Source: Chara braunii (taxonomy: Eukaryota > Streptophyta > Charophyceae > Charales > Characeae). From it: a stretch of DNA of 49,148 nt. This document shows, one piece after another, positions 11,596-23,540 of this stretch. The DNA is taken from assembly GCA_003427395.1 (NCBI GenBank), contig BFEA01000673.1:647173-696320 (forward strand). The letters run 5' to 3'. The translations under genes were made by a program, and so were the position numbers. Under the pieces are notes generated by a model that saw nothing but the letters and a program-made list of their open reading frames with translations, was not told the origin of the DNA and made no database searches. The stretch's first letter is position 1, and each line of letters begins with the position of its first letter.

Positions 11596-13500
11596 TCATA
11601 AACAGAGTTGGTGAACTNGAACTNGCGTGGGCACGCCCACACGTCGTCGTCAAGGCCCGAACTGAAAATGCACGAGGTTCCACATGCCTTCTCGCGCTGC
11701 ACATGCACAGGGGAATGNACCTCCAGCCGATGTTTCAGTGCAACTGCCTTTAATCCCNGTGATCGAACCACATTGTCCGCACGGATNATTNTTGCACTGG
11801 CAGTCGANGTTCACAGGCCGTACTCGNAGAACCATCACGGTTCCCAAGACGCANGAGGCATGNGAAACCGCGTCATGNGAAACCGCNAAGTTCGCCGGGA
11901 TCCGAACTTGACGATTGTGNGAGGAGCCATGTTTGCGCGAAACACNNGAGGCGGNANGTCTACCACGACNTGATCATTNGCCGTTATCATGCTGTCNCGT
12001 TTCGCTTTCTGCGACCTCTTGTCCTAGAGGAAGTGTACGTTCGAAGACCCNTTTCGGAATTCCGTGAAGTCCGGACTCGAGGAGACTTGGTNTTCTTGTN
12101 ACATCCANGGGCCAGCAGGCGAGCCGCTANCATGTCNCGCGAATGGCGGGAACGTAATGTTCGCCGTGATCCGAACTTGNCGAATCTGCNCGGGAGAGAC
12201 AAAGCTGTCTCTCCCACTCGCCATCCCAAACTTGCTTGAACTTCGGATCCCGNCGAACTTCGCATTTTCACGAATCNNAAGTTGTGCCAATCAACCGGGC
12301 GCCAGAAAGCCCACAGTCANAACCCGCACCATGCAGAAANCGAAGNTCNTCGAGGTCCGAACTTGACNATTGTACAAGGAACCGTGCGNNTGAAGTTCGN
12401 ATCCCGGCGGACTACGCATTTTTACAAAATCGTAGTTCAACGGAGTCCGAACTTGTCGATTGTGCGTGGAACCGTGCAAGTTATGTTCGGATCCGCGGGC
12501 CAGAAGACGAGCCGCAAACATGTCTTACGAAAGGCGGGAACACGTTGACACTCATAAACGGAGTTGGCGAACTGGAACTGGCATGGGCACACCCACACGT
12601 CGTCGTCAAGGCCCGAACTGAAAATTCACAAGGTTCCACATGCCTTCTCGCGCTGCACATGCACAGGGGAATGGACCTCCAACCGATGTTTCAGCGCAAC
12701 TGCCTTTAATCCCCGTGATCGAACCACATTGTCCGCACGGAGCATTGTTGCACTGGCACTCGACGTTCACACGCCGTACTCGGAGAACCATTACGGTTCC
12801 CAAGACGCACGAGGCATCCGAAGCCGCGTCATGCGAAACCGCGAAGTTCGTCGGGATCCACGATTGTGCGAGGAGCCATGTTTGCGCGAAACGCACCAGG
12901 CGGGAGGTCTACCACGACGTGATCATTCGCCGTTATCATGCTGTCCTGTTTCACTTTCTGCGACCTCTAATCCTAGAGGAAGTGTACGTTCGAAGACCCG
13001 TTTCGGAATTCCGTGAAGCCGAGACTCGAGGAGACTTGGTGTTCTTGTCACATCCACGGGCTAGTAGGCGAGCCGCTAACATGTCCCGCGAATGGCGGGA
13101 AGTTGCCGGGAACGTAATGTTCGCCATGATCCGAACTTGGCGAATCTGCACGGGAGAGACAAAGTTGTCTCTCCCACTCGCCGTCCCAAACTTGCTTGAA
13201 CTTCGGATCCCGTTGAACTTCGCATTTTCACAAATCCGAAGTTGTGCCAATCAACCGGGTGCCAGAAAGCCCACAGTCAGAACCCGCACCATGCGGAAAG
13301 CGAAGTTCGTCGAGGTCCGAACTTGACGATTGTATGAAGAACTGTGCGCGAGAAGTTCGGATCCCGGCGGACTACGCATTTTTACGAAACCGTAGTTCGC
13401 CGGAGTCCGAACTTGTCGATTGTGCGTGGAACCGTGCAAGCTAAGTTCGGATCCGCGGGCCAGCAGACGAGCCGCAAACATGTCTTACGAAAGGCGGGAA
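11587..13500. repeat. Tandem duplication, about 955-bp unit, two copies
   Basis: Unit 1 (11,587-12,540) and unit 2 (12,541-13,500) both begin CGTTGACACTCATAAAC and end CGAAAGGCGGGAAC. Identity is high throughout apart from a small insertion near 13,100. Each unit holds about seven palindrome copies in both orientations (for example 11,888, 12,157, 12,241, 12,342, 12,394, 12,433 in unit 1). Unit 1 contains dozens of single ambiguous bases while unit 2 has none, suggesting reads of the two units were mixed in assembly. Confidence 0.9.
12606..12896 (-). CDS. Possible small cysteine-rich ORF in the tandem unit
   Basis: A 96-codon minus-strand frame contains CQCNNAPCGQCGS, then GSC, then CACAAREGMW. 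The cysteine spacing is C-x-C-x4-C-x2-C-x9-C-x10-C-x-C. The other tandem unit (about 11,650-11,847) preserves all of these cysteines with a few substitutions elsewhere. With only two recent copies, conservation is weak evidence for coding. There is no start-context or homology support, so it may be an accidental frame. Confidence 0.15.
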   Translation of the reverse strand: MRFAQTWLLAQSWIPTNFAVSHDAASDASCVLGTVMVLRVRRVNVECQCNNAPCGQCGSITGIKGSCAETSVGGPFPCACAAREGMWNLVNFQFGP

Positions 13501-13502
13501 CC

Positions 13503-14030
13503 TGAAGTTCGCCGAGATCCGAACTTGGCGAAATTTCGAGGGAGAGACACAGTTGTCTATCAAAGTCGCCATCCCGTGCTTTCTTGAAGTTCGGATCCCG
13601 ACGGACTTCACATTTCCACAGGTCCCTTGNTGTGGTTGTGCACTGGGGGTGCACCGCGTGTTGGGTCTTACGAAAGGTGGGAACCTGAAGTTCGTCGGGA
13701 TCCGTACTTGGCGAAATGTCNTGGGAGAGACANAGCTCTNTNTCAAACCCGCCTTCCCATTCTTTCTTGAAGTTCGGATCCCGNCGGACTTCACATTTTC
13801 ACAGGTCCCCCGTTGTGGTTGCCCGCTGGGGTTGCACCGCGTGTTGGGTCTTANGAAAGGCGGGAACCCGAAGTTCGTNGGGATCCGTACTTGGCGAGAT
13901 TTCGTGGGANAGACACAGTTGTCTAATATCAAACTCGCCTTCCCGTACTTTCTTGAAGTTCGGATCCCGGCGGACTTCACATTTCCACAGGTCCCCCGCT
14001 GTGGTTGCCCGCTGGGGTTGCACGGCATGT
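13503..14030. repeat. 183-bp tandem repeat, nearly three copies
   Basis: Units start at about 13,503, 13,688 and 13,871. Each has a palindrome copy in one orientation at its start and one in the opposite orientation about 85 bp later, then GACTTCACATTT, CCACAGGTCCC, TGTGGTTG and GGGTTGCAC. Parts of the same unit occur in the 955-bp repeats (near 13,120-13,250), so the larger unit was assembled from this module. A further isolated palindrome is at 14,152. Confidence 0.85.
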
Positions 14031-14459
14031 TGGAACAACTGCACAAGTTCGCCCGCATCAGGGGTTCACATGTTGTCACGACTGGTCATCGGAGCACTGT
14101 CGTTGGCCATGCCTGCCTTCGCACTTGACATGTCGCGAAATCGGTCGGCAAAAGAAGTTCGGATTCCGGCGGACTTCGTGTATCCGACCGAAAGACATCG
14201 GTCCATTGATGCACCTGCGCATATCGACATGTTTGGGTGGGTGTGCNATTCGAGGGGCGCATTCAAGGGCCAGACGAAAATGCCAACATCGCCTGAAACA
14301 AAACTTCTTCCGGTGTNGAATTGCGCGATCAGTTCGGTTGGTATAGCCAAGGTCGTGATGGCGGATTGGGACGACCTCGTTCCGATTTCGAGGACTGTGC
14401 CGGCGACGCGGGGTGTGGTGGCTGCTCAACGTTTGTCGTTGGATGACCAACAAGTTTCA

Positions 14460-15960
14460 ATGACCGACGAGGTTCGACGTCCAGTGGCGTTCGATGTCTG
14501 CCGAATTTCGATGCCCGCCGAGGTTTAATGAAGCGCTAGGTTCGATGGCCAACAAGGTTCGATGGCCGACAAGGTTCGATAGCCAACAACGTTTGATGTG
14601 CGATAAGGTTGTGACGAAGTGTTTTTTGTCCATTCGCGAACATTGATCGACCTTTTTGCCACCGGTTGTCTAATCCGTTCACGGGTTCCAATCATGAGCT
14701 TGATCAATTACCTTGCGAGTTGCGTGCGATCAATGGATTTGTCCGCTGGTCGAATGCAGTGCAATCGGGATGAGAATAGTGAATCACTCGGCTGACATAA
14801 CGGTGAGCTGGTCGGTGAGCGGCCGATCAATCAACCAGTCGACCAACCACCAACCGGGCAGTCGATCAATCAGTTGCTCCTGGCATATCTCCTGACCGAT
14901 CGACTGTTTGGTCGAAGTCTGTCGACCAGTTTGATGGATCGGTCGTTCGCCTGCCAGTTGAGCGATCACACAAAGGGTGCTGCCACGAATGGCACCCGAA
15001 TGAAACGAGTGGAACACAGAATAGTTTATAGTGATGATGCAACACACATACGCACACGCGCACACACAGACACACGCGCATCGCCATGTGTGTTTCGATT
15101 GGCCAGGAGATTTGTGAGGATCAAATTATTTTTTGGCTGTATGGTTGGTGGACTGGTAGATCAACTGGTCGTCCATTCGCCAACCGAGCAGTCGTTCAGT
15201 CATGTTGGTCCTGGCAGATCTCCTGACCAATCTACTGTTCGGTCGGGGTACAACAACGAGTTTGATGGATCGGTCGCTCGCCGGCCAGTTGAACGATCGC
15301 TCATAGGGTGCTGCCACGTTTGTTTTGATGTTACCATTGAGACGAGCTAAACGCACACACGGTGACAACGTTGGGACAGCACACACGATCAATCGACCGA
15401 TCGCGAACTCTCTGTTCGTGTTTGGCGAATGGTCGATTGGATGCGCCTACTGTCCCNACAATATCACCTCCTGCTTTGATTAATNNTCCATTGGGCAGAT
15501 CAGGGGCGGCATNATTGCGACATCACGCAGNATCAATCTTGATTGGCCTGTTCATCGCGTGTGAGGTGTCGCCGATGTCACCACGTGCTAGATCGTGATA
15601 GACCNGTTNAACACAACTGGAGCTCACGGTCGCGCACNCACACACAAACACACACCCGGTGGTAACGTTGGGGCGGCACTCACAATCAATCGACCGCTCA
15701 CGTGTGGTCCTCTTGTATTAAACTGATGAATGGAGAAAGATCCGATCGGGCGCGCGGTGATTATGTTTCGTGATTGGTCACCTCGGGCTCGATCGGAGCT
15801 TTCGTCATTCATCACTTAATCAGGTCATGAGAACTACCCACACTCGATTGATCCTGTTTGCTGCCCCAATGTCATAGCCGTCGATCTGCCCAATGGATGA
15901 TCAATCGAAACACGCGGTGACAATGTCGAGACATCGAAAGTATCCAATCGACCAATCGCG
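14460..15960. repeat. Degenerate minisatellite region rich in GATCGACC/TCGATCAATC
   Basis: At 14,460-14,610 a short unit of the type AGGTTCGATGGCC is repeated six or more times. A longer module at 14,820-14,990 recurs at 15,145-15,325, sharing CTCCTGACC, TTTGATGGATCGGTCG and GGGTGCTGCCACG. A third module, with GTGACAACGTTGGG(A/G) and CAATCGACC, appears near 15,350, 15,648 and 15,905. No coding frame is shared between copies. This is a decayed repeat field. Confidence 0.65.
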
Positions 15961-16169
15961 AAACACGGTCAGAGTAATCTGATCGTGTTCCGCGCTTGAT
16001 CGAGATCCGCACACCAGATTACAGTTGTGCGTTAGAACGTACGCAACCGCCGGATATTCCGCGCACACATCGCTCAACGCCCAAACACAGCAGGACCACA
16101 CTCGGAATGCAAACCATATCATTCATCCTTGACCTCACACCTTCGCGACAACCTCCGCGCGTACAATCT

Positions 16170-16500
16170 GCGCAACCACACATACACACACACAAACAGA
16201 CACACGCACACACACATACACGCACGCGCACACACGCCACGCACACACACAAGCCCCTCACGTACAAACACGCACAATACTTCCTTGCACGTGTGTAGTA
16301 CACTTCATACGTGAACACAAAAAAAAAATCACTCGAACACACACTCACGTATGCACACACGAGATGCGCAGACAAACAACCTCACACAGTCACACACACA
16401 CACACAACCGCCCGCACACATACAAACACACACTCGTTCAATCTCCGCGGACATGTCAGCACAAAACCCACCCACAAGCGCACACATAAACACACATGTC
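16170..16500. repeat. CA-rich simple-sequence region
   Basis: Imperfect (CA)n interspersed with CACG and CATA, with an A9 run near 16,318. Open frames here encode only His/Thr repeats and are artefacts of the simple sequence. Confidence 0.85.
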
Positions 16501-17976
16501 CCGGCTGCGTGCGCACTCACCGTGTGAGACTGACGAGTGGAGATGCATGCGGATCCCGACGTCGATCGAGACAGCACTGCGCCGACCTTTTGCTGTGCGC
16601 TTTGTGTTTGCGATGGTATTGCGTGGAGCGGCGGACGCGCTTATCCAGAACAGATCCCCGCAGCGTCGACGGGATGTCGACACGCGACGTCGAAGATGAC
16701 GTGGACAACAACTTGGGAGGTGGAGGGAGATGCGTCGAAGCAACGGAAGCAAGCACGGTTTAGAACGGGTGTCCGTTCGCTTTGCCAGCTATGGCGCTCC
16801 AGCTGTGCGGGGCGATGGTGTTGACGATAGTGGTGGTGTGATGCGTCCGTCCGGCGGCATCTCCCCAGCAAAAACGCAGAACGCGGCGTTTTTGCCCCGG
16901 GTGGCACTCGTATTTGTAGGAGCGTGGGTGTCGGGTCCCCTTCGGGTCTTCCATTTCGGAGTGCCGTGACGCTGCGCGACTGTTCGGTTCGCGCATCGAA
17001 CGGTGGCTACACGTCAAATTTCCCGCGAGGGGGACCTGGTGCGCACGACATGGCAAAAATGTCCCTGCAGACAGGCCCTTCCCGGGCGTCATGAAAAAGG
17101 GCCCTTGTTCCTGGACCCTTGCGTTCGTGTCGTTGCGTTCGCGGGCCCGGCTCCAGGGGTTCTCAGGCCGCGCGGGGGGGCGGTTTGTATTTTCCGGTCT
17201 GTGGACATTGCGAAGTCGGGGGGGGGGGGGGGGGGGGGGGGGGGGCGGGTTTTCGCAGTGGACATTGCGGATCGCATGTCCATTGTGCGTCTTCTAACAT
17301 GGCATCTGTGCCACTTCCTTCGAGGGCGGCCGACGTGCATCTTCGAACCTAGTGTGGGGTGCGACGCCAGATGAACACCTCCCTGGGGTCTGGTGCTGCC
17401 CATTTGCGTCTCCTGCCCGACGAGCTGATCCACACGACGTCACGTCCGGGACGTCCTCCATCGCCTGCGCCGATCCGTTGTCGCACCACGTGTCTCCGAG
17501 AGCGAGCGTCGGGATTTCCTCCCGCCATCGCGTCAGTCGACTGAGCTTTGACATCCCGTCTCTGCGTTCCGCGTCAACGCGTATCTGCTGCGGTCTGCGC
17601 TTCGCCCTCGTGAGATGGCCGAGCGCGCCGTTCAAGGTACAGTGTTGTTCTGTCTGGCCACATGTCCTCCATCGACTACAACTGCTGGCGTTGGCGTTGA
17701 GGTACATGTTTGTGTGCCCATAAGACGCGCTGCATCGTGCCACATGTAGCGGGTGGCGGGTACTACTGTCATCGTGTCAGGACTCGCGCCTGCGGCATCC
17801 ATCCCTCCATTCCCGCTTTGGGGCACATTGTGTCACTCGTTCGCACCTTTTTGTCGTCTGTTCACTCTCGCTCATTCATTCTTTTTCTGTGATTCGTTTC
17901 CTTGTAGTGTGTTCATTCTCGCTCGTTCATTCCTTTCATGACTTCATTGCTTGTCCCTTTCGATGTGAACCACCCC
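16501..17976. other. Non-coding stretch with no supported gene
   Basis: I see no protein-like frame and no palindrome copy with good match. The notable items are a 28-base G run and short direct repeats of GTGGACATTGCG on both sides of it (17,201 and 17,258). Confidence 0.5.
17218..17245 (+). repeat. Poly-G tract (28 G)
   Basis: An uninterrupted run of 28 G followed by CGGG, flanked on both sides by GTGGACATTGCG. It is capable of G-quadruplex formation. Its true length is unreliable because such runs sequence poorly. Confidence 0.8.
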
Positions 17977-18502
17977 CGCGCGTATGTGTGCACGGGATCG
18001 CGACGACACCAGCTGCCCTTGTGTTGACATGTGGTCTCTTCGGCGATAGAGCCACATGTTCAGTGGCCAGAACTTGAACACGGATTGACGACGTCCTCCC
18101 GTTGCTGAACACCATCCCTATTCAGCGTAAGAGACGACTACTGCACTCCAGGTGGACGATCGAGAACCGTGCGCAGATCCCTGTCGTGCTCGCACAGTTG
18201 CCCCCCCCATGTGAGAGAGAAAGGTGATGCGTTGAACTGCAAATGATCAAATGTTGGTTTGTATACGTCGCCGGGGGGGGCAACAATGCGAGCACCACAG
18301 AGATGTGCGCACGGTTCTCGATCATCCACCTGGCGTGCAGTGGCTGTCTCTTACTCTTACAAGGGCTGGTGTCCAACACTGGGAAGACGTCGTCCATCCG
18401 TGTTCAGGTTCTCGCCACTGAACATGTGCCTCTGTCGTCGAAGAGACCACGTGTCACCCCAAGGGTAGTTGGTGTCGTCTCGATCCCGCGCACACAGCGC
18501 GC
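17977..18502. repeat. Long inverted repeat (foldback), arms about 230 bp
   Basis: The left arm 17,977-18,208 pairs with the right arm 18,273-18,502 around a 64-base loop. Nearest the loop the arms are C8 and G8; the inner 82 bases match at about 88 per cent. Further out, blocks such as CCACTGAACATGTG, GAAGAGACCAC and TCGATCCCG match in inverted order. Arms of this length would form a long RNA hairpin if transcribed. Confidence 0.85.
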
Positions 18503-19457
18503 AGATGATCCGTTCGAGAGCCCACGGATGTTGAGCGCGAGCCCCTGGCACTGGTCGTGAGCGACACGCTGCATCACTCCTTGCGACCAGCGACAGGAAT
18601 GTGCGCGCAACATCTGTGGGCTCCCAGCTAGAGAACGCACAAGCGGTGTGCACGCGATGGAGAACGACATTGCCAATCGCTACAATGACGATGTCATTTG
18701 TTCGGCGTGATCACCGCTTGTTTCATGGAGAACACCCCGACACATGTCGATGGCCTCGTTAAACAACGAACAACGCGGTCCCCTCCGCGACACTAGTCTC
18801 TCCTTGTCTGAAGTGTCATGGTGTTGTCGTCGCATGGCCATGGGGGTAAGCACGTGCACATGACAACACACCACATGATTGTTGTAGTTCGTCGGGATGC
18901 GGACTTCCCTTTCCGCGCGCGACTCGCCCTTTCTGGTTACCCGCTTGCAGTTGCGACGGCGCCCCCACTTGCCCACACGAGTCAGTACTACCGGACAGGA
19001 CTTTCAGTTCACGGGGGTGGAGTCGATAGCTCCGAACACCATGCCAGTCGCCACTGTGTGAGGGCCGCAACACTAAGTTCGGATCCCGGCGAACTTCGCA
19101 TGTTGACGCTTGCGATGTGGCGAGCTCCTCAGGTAATTGTCAGCATTATCATGTAGACTTGCACATAGCTAACATCGTGCGCTTCCATTGCGGGCCACAT
19201 AGCTAACGCTGTGCGCTTCCATTGCGGGCGCACAATATGACACAAAGCGCGTCTGACGCTTTCTTTCCTCTCCGGGACCGTATGGGCGTTCCATTTCCTT
19301 TGTTGAGGTCTGAAACGAAAATGACACGACGGTTTGTAGTAGCCGTTTGGGGGGCCCCGCGACATGGACTTTTGTCAGGGTCCCTCATGAATGGCCTTCG
19401 CTTGGTTTTGTCGCAAAAAAGTATTCCACTCGATCAACACGCGGCTGTCGATGTCAA

Positions 19458-22400
19458 GTTCGGATCCGGGCGGACTTCGACGTTTGCAGTCACTCTGAGA
19501 AGCCGCGGGCAAGATGGGATCTTGGCCAGATTTGTAGGACCCCGTTGTCCGGATCGTGCTAACTGTCATTGCACGAGCGTGGCCTCGGCTTGTCCGTGGG
19601 AATAATTGGTGTTCGTGGGGGTGGTTCGCGGGTCCACAACAAAGGCTTGACCCTTAGACGTACATTTACAGAGACGCTAGTGAAACTGTCCGGTCAGTTA
19701 CACTCCACTTCAGCAACCGCCAAGTTCGGATCCTGGCGGACTTCGGGATTCCGCGCAAATCTAACCGCCGCATTCGAGATCCTGGACTATCGGACGTGTT
19801 CTGATAGTCGGAGACCGTGGGGTGTGCAAAATGCTCGCATTAAGAAATGGCTTATAGGGGTTTATTGGGGGTGCGCCCAAGCATCGCCTGCTTCTGTGCA
19901 AACGCCAACCACCCGTTCCAATAGCTGCAGCCGCACGAAAATGGGTTTCGCAAGAACGTAAGAGCATATCCAACACTTTGGGATGTTCGGACTACGCTCA
20001 AAACATTTCTACAAGCAATTTCTTCTGAAAGAATTCCTGGAATAACCTTGTGAGGCAGCCGCGAGGCTGTGGTGATGTCACCTTCTATAACCCAAGTTCG
20101 GATCCCGGCAGACTTCGGGGTTCCGCACAAATCTAACCGCCCCGTTCAAGATCCTGGACTATCCGACATGTTCTGGTAGTCGGAGGCCCTGGGGTGCGCA
20201 AAATGCTCGCATCAAGAAATGCCTTATAGGGGTTTATGGGGGGTGCGCCCAAGCATCGCCTGCTTCTGTGCAAACGCCAACCACCCGTTCCAAAAGCTGC
20301 AGCCGCGCGAAAACCTGTTACTCGCTGCACTCGCATCCGCCAAGTTCGGATCCCGACGGACTTTGAGGATCCGCGGGAATCTAACCGTCCTTTGCATGAG
20401 GCGTGAACCTTTGCTTGGGAGTTGATTGCAGGAGGAGTATTGGTGCGCAAAATTCCTCACCGTCTGGAATGCCCTTGTAGGGGTTTATGGGGGTTGCTGT
20501 CGGTGACAGCAGACGTGTCCGTTATCGATCTGCAGTCGATCGTTGTTGCCCCCTAAGGGTTTGAGCCGTTGCGGTGCGCGGAGTCTTGTCGCGAACATGC
20601 TCGTGTTTCGGCGCGCTTTCCGGCTCGCGCAAAATTCTCGTGTTGCGGCGCGCTTTCCGGTTCGCACAAAATTCTCGTGTTTCAGCGCGCTTTCCGGTTC
20701 GTGAATCGGGGTTCGCCTTGTCGACTGGCCGAGTCGGGGTTTGGAAGGGTTGCAGGGGGGGGTCTTTCATCCATTTCTACATTTTTCTTGTCCAGGCAGC
20801 GGAGAAGTACGCGTTTCACAAACTCTGCTACTAGCACCGCGCGAGCTCGCTTATACGACGGTGAGAATAGGTGTCTGTAGGGGTCAATTTGGGGTCGCGC
20901 TGCGCCGATTTGTGTGGCGGTGCATCCACCACTACCCTTTGTTCTGCGACTGCTATCGCACGACGACCACCTGAGAGCGTCGTGGCCTTCCTTCTGTGCG
21001 CCCGAACATAGCGTTCCTTGCGTGCACCCGCTGGCGCTCCCTTCCAATGGCACCGGCCGCGTGAAAACCGGTTCCTTGCTACTCCAACAACCGCTAAGTT
21101 CGGATCCCGGTGAGCTTCGAGGCTCTGCGTAATTCAGACCGTCATTTTCAACGGTTTGGACTTCCCCGTGCGTTCTCATTCGCGGATGCCTGGCGGTGCG
21201 CAAAAGTGTTTGTCTTGCGGATTGCCCTTACAGGGGTTGACGACGGTTTCATTGGCTGGGTCCATTTGCGGTCTGCCGTTGATCTTCGTTGCCCTCTGAT
21301 AAAAGGAATCATCGCGAGACGTGAGGTTCAGTCGCTGACATGCTTCTGCCTCGGCGTGCTTTGCGGTTCGCGCGGTCAGGTGTCAACATTGCCATCGCAC
21401 AAGTGGGAGATCGCCTTCTCGTTTTCGTGGACCGGGATTTGTTGGGGTACCGGGGGGGTCTTCCATCCATGGTTGTATTTTTCTTCTCCACGCCGCCTGG
21501 ATCTTGGATGTTGCGCGTTGTTCTACCTTTTCCTTTCGAAATCAGCATGGAATGTAACACTTCTGACTCGGACACGGACAAATTCTACCCGTCGAGGCTC
21601 AGCGCGTATTATGATAGTTCTGTCTCGGACACCGCACGAGCTCGTTCGGTCGATAGGGATAATCGGTGTTTACAGGGGTCTCTTGGGGGCCGCGCTACGA
21701 CGACTTGTAAGGTGCTGCTCCCACGACTAACCTTCCTTTTGACAGCGGTAGAGCGTGAACACGTTCGTACCGCCATCAACACCCGCCAAGTTCGGATCGC
21801 GGCGAACTTTCCAGTTTCGGGTGATGCTAACCGTCCTTTTCTGCGGCCTGGTCCATCGCATGTGTTTTCAATGTCGGGGAGACGTGGGTGCGCAACCAAG
21901 CTCGCCGTGTGTGTTGCCATGATTGGGGTATAAAGGGGTAGCTGACGGTGGAAGTCATTATTGTCGTTCGCGTGCAAAGGCGCTTCGGTGTCAAAGCCGC
22001 GCAGGCTGCAAAGGCTTTGAGTCCAGACACAAAACCTTTGAATCAACGTGCAGTTCCTCGGGGGTTGTGGGAGTCGGCTGAGGGTCATTAAGCCATGTTA
22101 TTTTTTGTCTTTTTCCTCTCATACCCTTCCTTTCGTTACGACGATTGGCCGACAGTCAGTTCACGGCGACCCGTTAGTAATCGGTTCGCCGTCGATTCGA
22201 TTTCTGCCAAGTTCGGATCCCGACGGACTTCTTCGTTGCGCGACTGTTGGACCGTTCGTTGTGCACCTCTAACTCCTGATAGGACACGTCCTTCTGGCAG
22301 CAGAACACAAACAAGAATCTTTCGCCAAATTAACAACAAAGATTTCCGCCTGGCTTGTGGACTGTCCAGCCCATAACCAAATATCGCCGACCACTTACAT

Positions 22401-22860
22401 GCAGCGCGAGGTAGACATCTATTAATGTGGGCCTCATTACAGGCTTCCTCATAACGACTACCTGTGCATGAGTTCGCAAGCCATCGAAGCGATGGCGTGT
22501 TATATGTTGTCCATGCTCGCATGGCCCTCGGCGTTGTCGAGGGTCTCATTCGACACTCAAGTGTCGGCTGACACGCGCCTTGAGGGACTTGCCTCTCGAT
22601 GCTAAACAACCGCCAAGACGGTTGCGGTACATACACTCTTCAGCTACCAGCGGGAGCTATGGGTGGGCGGGCCAAGGCCCTTATTAGCAATTGAGTTCCA
22701 TCTACGGAGGCCTTTGAAAAGGTCAAGGGGTTTGACTTTGACAGCTGCTACGGACTTCGACGTCCAACTACAAAAGTTGAAAAAGCAAAAAGGATAAGGG
22801 TGTCTCCGTTTTCTAATGGGGACTTTGATCTCTGCCAAGTACGGATGTCGGCGCACTTCG
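19458..22860. repeat. Array of palindrome-led modules
   Basis: Palindrome copies at 19,458, 19,722, 20,094, 20,341, 21,098, 21,786, 22,208 and 22,838 (plus 18,886 and 19,073 just before) are all in the orientation AAGTTCGGATCCC. Several are followed at fixed order by AATCTAACCG, a GGTGCGCAAAAT block and TAGGGGTTTATGGGGG. The 19,757-19,940 and 20,130-20,312 modules are nearly identical (spacing 373 bp); later ones are diverged. No coding frame is shared between modules. Confidence 0.75.
20600..20705 (+). repeat. 37-bp tandem repeat, about 2.9 copies
   Basis: Units start at 20,600, 20,637 and 20,674 with core GCGCGCTTTCCGG followed by TTCGC and AAAATT. A diverged relative lies near 21,350. It lies within the module array. 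Confidence 0.85.
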
Positions 22861-23024
22861 CATGTCGTGGTTTGTCAAATCGTCCGTGTCACCCATCTAC
22901 CGGAACACGCCTTCCATGTGCGGCAATTTGGCTGCAGAGGTTGTGATCGCCTGCACACGAGCTCGCCCTGTTCGGCAGCTGCGCTGGGAATCGGCTCTGT
23001 GGAAGGGGGCGGGGGCGAGGGAAA

Positions 23025-23062
<38 letters not shown>
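23025..23062 (+). repeat. Poly-G tract (38 G)
   Basis: Thirty-eight uninterrupted G, preceded by several shorter G5-G6 runs. A strong G-quadruplex candidate on this strand. It lies between the repeat array and the transposase block. Confidence 0.85.
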
Positions 23063-23063
<1 letters not shown>

Positions 23064-23540
23064 TTGACCCTTAATTCTTTAGTATCGTGCTTACAGTTTG
23101 CTCCGCTGTTTTGCAGGGTGTGGAGACGAATTCCAATGACCCGTTCAATCCGCACTGGATAGTTTAATCGATTTCGCTGACGGGAATCACATCCGCTGCA
23201 CCGACGGTTACATGATGGCGCCAAAGACGGTTCGGCGAACGGCCGCATGAAACGGGATATGGAAACTGGACAAGCCGTCGACTTGCATTACCAGCTGCAA
23301 CACCTGGAATTGGCCTCGACGAGCTCTTCGGACAGTTCACCGTTCCAACAGTCCACTGCAGAGTTTCCTTGAAAAAGAAGTTGTAGCTTTTCGTGAGAGC
23401 TTTGGAGGTTGCATCCAACTACCTACGGATTTGGCAACAACGTCCGCAGGTGAAGAACCGTCTGCCTCCTGGATCGAGTTCCACTTTCCTGGGCGAGGTG
23501 CACCCCACAACTTCGGCGCACAACAGTTGCGTGCCAATGG

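Noticed and set aside
13716-14528. 270-codon plus-strand frame
   Set aside because: Half of it is the translated 183-bp repeat and palindromes, with many N-derived unknowns. The rest has no protein-like pattern.
17003-17374. Gly-rich frames around the poly-G tract
   Set aside because: They are open only because the G run encodes glycine in every frame.
22136-22636. 166-codon minus-strand frame
   Set aside because: It crosses a palindrome copy and shows no domain-like pattern or support.
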